Shown: positions 61,815-64,000 of the stretch, one piece after another
How the letters are laid out: each line of letters starts with the position of its first letter
Position numbering within the stretch: the stretch's first letter is position 1
DNA from: Azorhizobium sp943371865
GTDB lineage: Bacteria > Pseudomonadota > Alphaproteobacteria > Rhizobiales > Xanthobacteraceae
Assembly (NCBI RefSeq): GCF_943371865.1
Contig: NZ_CALRWL010000032.1
Location: forward strand, 9,336-73,335
Length of the DNA: 64,000 bases
Direction of reading: 5' to 3'
Notes under the pieces: generated by a model
What the model saw: only the letters and a program-made list of their open reading frames with translations
The model's database searches: none
What the model was told of the DNA's origin: nothing
Made by a program: the position numbers and the translations under genes

Positions 61815-63484
61815 ACCTTCGCCTCCTGGTGCAGCCACTGCCGCAGGATCGCAGCGGCCTGCTCCTCGTCATACTCCACGATCTGCTCCAGGCGCCGCTG
61901 CGGCGACCGGTTGACCTTGCTGGTGACGTCGCCGATCAGGTTGACCGGGCCGGAATCCCCGGCGGCGAAGCTGGGCAGCGTGGTGGCGCCGCTGAGCGAA
62001 TCCATGGGCGGGCCATCCAGCGCGGCCATCTCGGACGCCGGGGCGGCGAGCATGGCAGCTTCGATGGCTTCCGCCTCGTCGGGCTCCGGACGGGCCAGGA
62101 TGGCGCGCAGCGCGGGGCGCAGGCCGAACCAGATCAGCAGCACGGCGACGATCAGGATGGTGAGCGCGTTGACCAGGGTGCCGGCCTGGCGGAACAGCAA
62201 CTCGCTCCAGGTCAGAGGCGGGATCGCTTCCATGGCATTGCCACCGTCCGCGAACGGCACTGCAACCACCTTCAGCTTGTCGCCGCGCTCCTTGTCGAAG
62301 CCCGCCGCCGAGGCGACCAGTTGCTCGATCTCGAACGTCTGGGTCTCGAGCGGCACGGCGTCGGCGCCCTTGGCCACGGTGAGGCGGTCCTTGTTCACCA
62401 GCACGGCGATGGACAGATTCTGCACCTGGAAGGCGTCGCGCACGGTCTGGGTGGTGCGCGAGGAGATCTCGAAATTGGTCAGCTCTTCGCGGCGATTGCT
62501 GTTTTCGCTGTTCTCATTGCCGTTGGCCGGGGTGCCGGGCGGCGGGGGAATGTTCTGCTGCACCGTGGTGTTGGGCTGGGTGGACTTGTTCTGGGTCTGC
62601 CCGGCTTCCTTCACCACGCGGGTGGAGCGCTCCGCCCGCGAGGCGGGATCGAAGGTGGTCTCGTTGATGGTGCTGCGATCGGTGTTCAGCCGCGCGGAGA
62701 CGCTGATCTCGAAATTGCCCAGGCCCAGGAACGGGGTCAGGGTGCGGCGGATCTTCTCCTCGGTCTCGCGGTTCACCTGCTGCTGCAGCAGAGCCTTCTT
62801 GCCGGCGGCGGCGTTGACGCCGTCCTCGCTGGACGAGAGCACCGCGCCCTCGGTGTTGAGCACCGTGACGTTGTCGATCTTCATGCCGGGGATGGCGGAA
62901 GCCACCAAGTGGCGAATGGCCTGGGCGGTGGAGCCATCGGAGGCGTTCTCGGTGCGGATGACCACCGAGGCGGAAGCCGCCTGCTGGTCGCGCCGGAACG
63001 AGCCGCGGTCAGGCAGCACGATGTGCACCCGCGCCGCCTTGATGCCCTTCATGGTCTGAACGGTACGGGCGATCTCGCCCTCCAGCGCGCGGACCTTGGT
63101 CACTTCCTGCATGAAGGAGGTGAGGCCGAACGAGCGCACGTCGTTGAACAGCTCGTAGCCGGAATTGGAGCTTTGCGGCAGGCCCTTCACCGCCAGCAGC
63201 ATGCGGGCACGGGCCGTATCGGAATGGGCAACCAGGACCGCCGCGCCGTCCGAGGAGACGTCGAAGGAGATGCCGGCGTCTTTCAGGGCGCCGCCGATGC
63301 GGGTGACATCGTCGCGATTGAGGTTGGCGTAGAGCGTCTCACGCTCCGGCTGGCTGAGATACATCGCGCCCAGCCCGATCACCGCCACGACGGTGAGGGC
63401 AATGAGCGCCAGCGCCACCAGGCGGCGGGCGCCCAGCTGACGGAGGTTCGAAAGGAGCCGTTCGAGCTGCTCTCGGGCATTCAT
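61811..63484 (-). CDS. fliF: Flagellar MS-ring protein FliF
   Basis: FliF forms the membrane ring at the base of the flagellum. The 557-residue protein has a first membrane segment (LVALALIALTVVAVIGLGAM), the ring-building motifs YLSQPERETLYANLNRDDV, GLPQSSNSGYELFND, VTKVRALEGEIARTV and RVHIVLPDRGSF, a disordered Asn/Pro segment (PPPPGTPANGNENSE) and a second membrane segment (ALTILIVAVLLIWFGLRPAL). fliG, which commonly follows fliF, is not next to it here. The ATG at 63484 is preceded by GAGG 8 bases upstream. Confidence 0.97.
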   Translation of the reverse strand: MNAREQLERLLSNLRQLGARRLVALALIALTVVAVIGLGAMYLSQPERETLYANLNRDDVTRIGGALKDAGISFDVSSDGAAVLVAHSDTARARMLLAVKGLPQSSNSGYELFNDVRSFGLTSFMQEVTKVRALEGEIARTVQTMKGIKAARVHIVLPDRGSFRRDQQAASASVVIRTENASDGSTAQAIRHLVASAIPGMKIDNVTVLNTEGAVLSSSEDGVNAAAGKKALLQQQVNRETEEKIRRTLTPFLGLGNFEISVSARLNTDRSTINETTFDPASRAERSTRVVKEAGQTQNKSTQPNTTVQQNIPPPPGTPANGNENSENSNRREELTNFEISSRTTQTVRDAFQVQNLSIAVLVNKDRLTVAKGADAVPLETQTFEIEQLVASAAGFDKERGDKLKVVAVPFADGGNAMEAIPPLTWSELLFRQAGTLVNALTILIVAVLLIWFGLRPALRAILARPEPDEAEAIEAAMLAAPASEMAALDGPPMDSLSGATTLPSFAAGDSGPVNLIGDVTSKVNRSPQRRLEQIVEYDEEQAAAILRQWLHQEAKV

Positions 63485-63498
63485 GCGCGCCGCCTCAT
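63481..63498 (-). other. Possible five-codon leader ORF (MRRRA) coupled to fliF
   Basis: The strongest ribosome binding site upstream of fliF (AGGAGG) is 8 bases before an ATG at 63498 in another frame. That frame reads five codons and stops at a TGA which overlaps the fliF ATG (ATGA). Translational coupling is possible; it may also be chance. Confidence 0.3.
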
Positions 63499-63802
63499 GG
63501 TGATTGCCTCCTGGCGAAACGGCGACCGATGCCGACGTTCCGAGCGGATCAGGCGCATGCCGGTTGTCGCGGAGAGCGACGGCATGTCCTGCTGGCAATC
63601 TTCAGCTTTAACCTTGCATGGGCGTTGCAGAGAAAAACCACGCCCCCTTTCCGAGGCGTGGTTGTGGCGTCCCGCCGGTGCGCAGGCGGGAAAGCGGGTG
63701 CGGCCAAACACGCGGCCGCACCCTATTTTGAGGTCACCTTCGTCTCATCCCCTTGCCCCTGTGCCGCTGAGGCGGCCTACGGGCGAAGGCGATCAGAACC
63801 GA
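63485..63802. other. 318-bp gap between the flagellin gene and fliF
   Basis: It should contain the fliF operon promoter; I cannot assign elements with confidence. The only clear signal is the flagellin terminator at 63633-63663. No TTAA-N7-TTAA box was found. Confidence 0.5.
63633..63663 (-). terminator. Rho-independent terminator of the flagellin gene
   Basis: On the minus strand AACCACGCC (63655-63663 read in reverse) pairs with GGCGTGGTT (63636-63644), a 9-bp stem with a 10-base loop, followed by a run of T (63633-63637). It lies 140 bp beyond the flagellin stop. Confidence 0.85.
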
Positions 63803-64000
63803 TCAACGGAACAGCGTCATCACGTTGGAGGTGCTGTTGTTGGCGATGGAGAGCGACTGCACGGCCAGCTGCTGCTGGGTCTGCAGGGCCTTCAGCTTGG
63901 TGGACTCTTCTTCCATGTTCGCATCGATCAGCGAACCCACGGACGAGGTGTTGATGTCCATGAGGGTCTGAGCGAAGTTCTGCTGCGAGGTCAGGCGGGT
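63803..64000 (-). CDS. fliC: Flagellin, C-terminal end (partial, runs off the right edge)
   Basis: The last 65 codons of a gene on the minus strand read TRLTSQQNFAQTLMDINTSS, then GSLIDANMEEESTKLKALQT and QLAVQSLSIANNSTSNVMTLFR with a TGA at 63803-63805. This is the conserved D0/D1 C-terminal helix of flagellin (the LGVQALSIANQ-type pattern). The main part of the gene is outside the window, so which flagellin paralogue it is cannot be said. Confidence 0.93.
   Translation of the reverse strand, partial: TRLTSQQNFAQTLMDINTSSVGSLIDANMEEESTKLKALQTQQQLAVQSLSIANNSTSNVMTLFR

Overview
The window is high-GC DNA with almost gapless coding and looks like an alphaproteobacterium of the Hyphomicrobiales, most like Xanthobacter, Azorhizobium or Ancylobacter. 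The order comes from the flagellar set (MotC, FtcR, a CheZ-like phosphatase, FliF next to FliH) together with a RpoE-ChrR pair and a match to the CtrA box. The genus is only an impression. No rRNA, tRNA, insertion sequence or CRISPR array was seen.

Layout. (1) 1-3.7 kb: the 3' end of nfrB and all of nfrA, the c-di-GMP-responsive exopolysaccharide / phage N4 receptor pair, with two CtrA-like boxes between them. (2) 3.7-5.6 kb: a DUF1275 membrane protein, dps, and a small protein with a duplicated FPASDPPA motif. (3) 5.8-21.8 kb: an alpha-glucan/trehalose cluster. On the minus strand, transcribed in this order, are glgE (with an extra GH13-like domain), treS fused to maltokinase, glgB, malQ and treY; an alpha-glucosidase diverges from glgE. 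treZ, the partner of treY, lies 34 kb away at 42.6-44.4 kb. Together they can interconvert glucan, maltose, maltose-1-phosphate and trehalose. (4) 21.9-30.4 kb: an unusual nitrilase-fold protein of lower GC, an orphan TctC-type binding protein, a DUF1993 protein, an ABC-F ATPase, and an ECF sigma/ChrR anti-sigma pair followed by a PLP-dependent decarboxylase. (5) 30.75-42.5 kb: urea/short-chain amide use. A histidine kinase with an NCS1 permease-like input domain and a LuxR-type response regulator diverge from urtABCDE, fmdA (formamidase) and fmdB. (6) 44.7-49.35 kb: a five-gene signalling operon made of an exported molybdopterin-fold protein without cysteine, a membrane histidine kinase, a lone receiver, a receiver-EAL protein and a receiver-MarR protein. 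(7) 49.6-64 kb: chemotaxis and motility genes (MCP, ftcR, cheY, cheZ, then fliF-fliH-motB-motC-fliK-slt on the minus strand) and the 3' end of a flagellin gene.

The points most worth a second look are the five-gene signalling operon with its exported cofactor-fold protein and three separate receiver outputs; the permease/Cys-cluster/hybrid-kinase fusion beside the urea/amide genes, with a 7-bp inverted repeat upstream of urtA; the nitrilase-fold protein; the ChrR that lacks both zinc-binding cysteines; and the CtrA-type boxes in front of nfrA. Functions given are family assignments read by eye from translated sequence; no database search was run.
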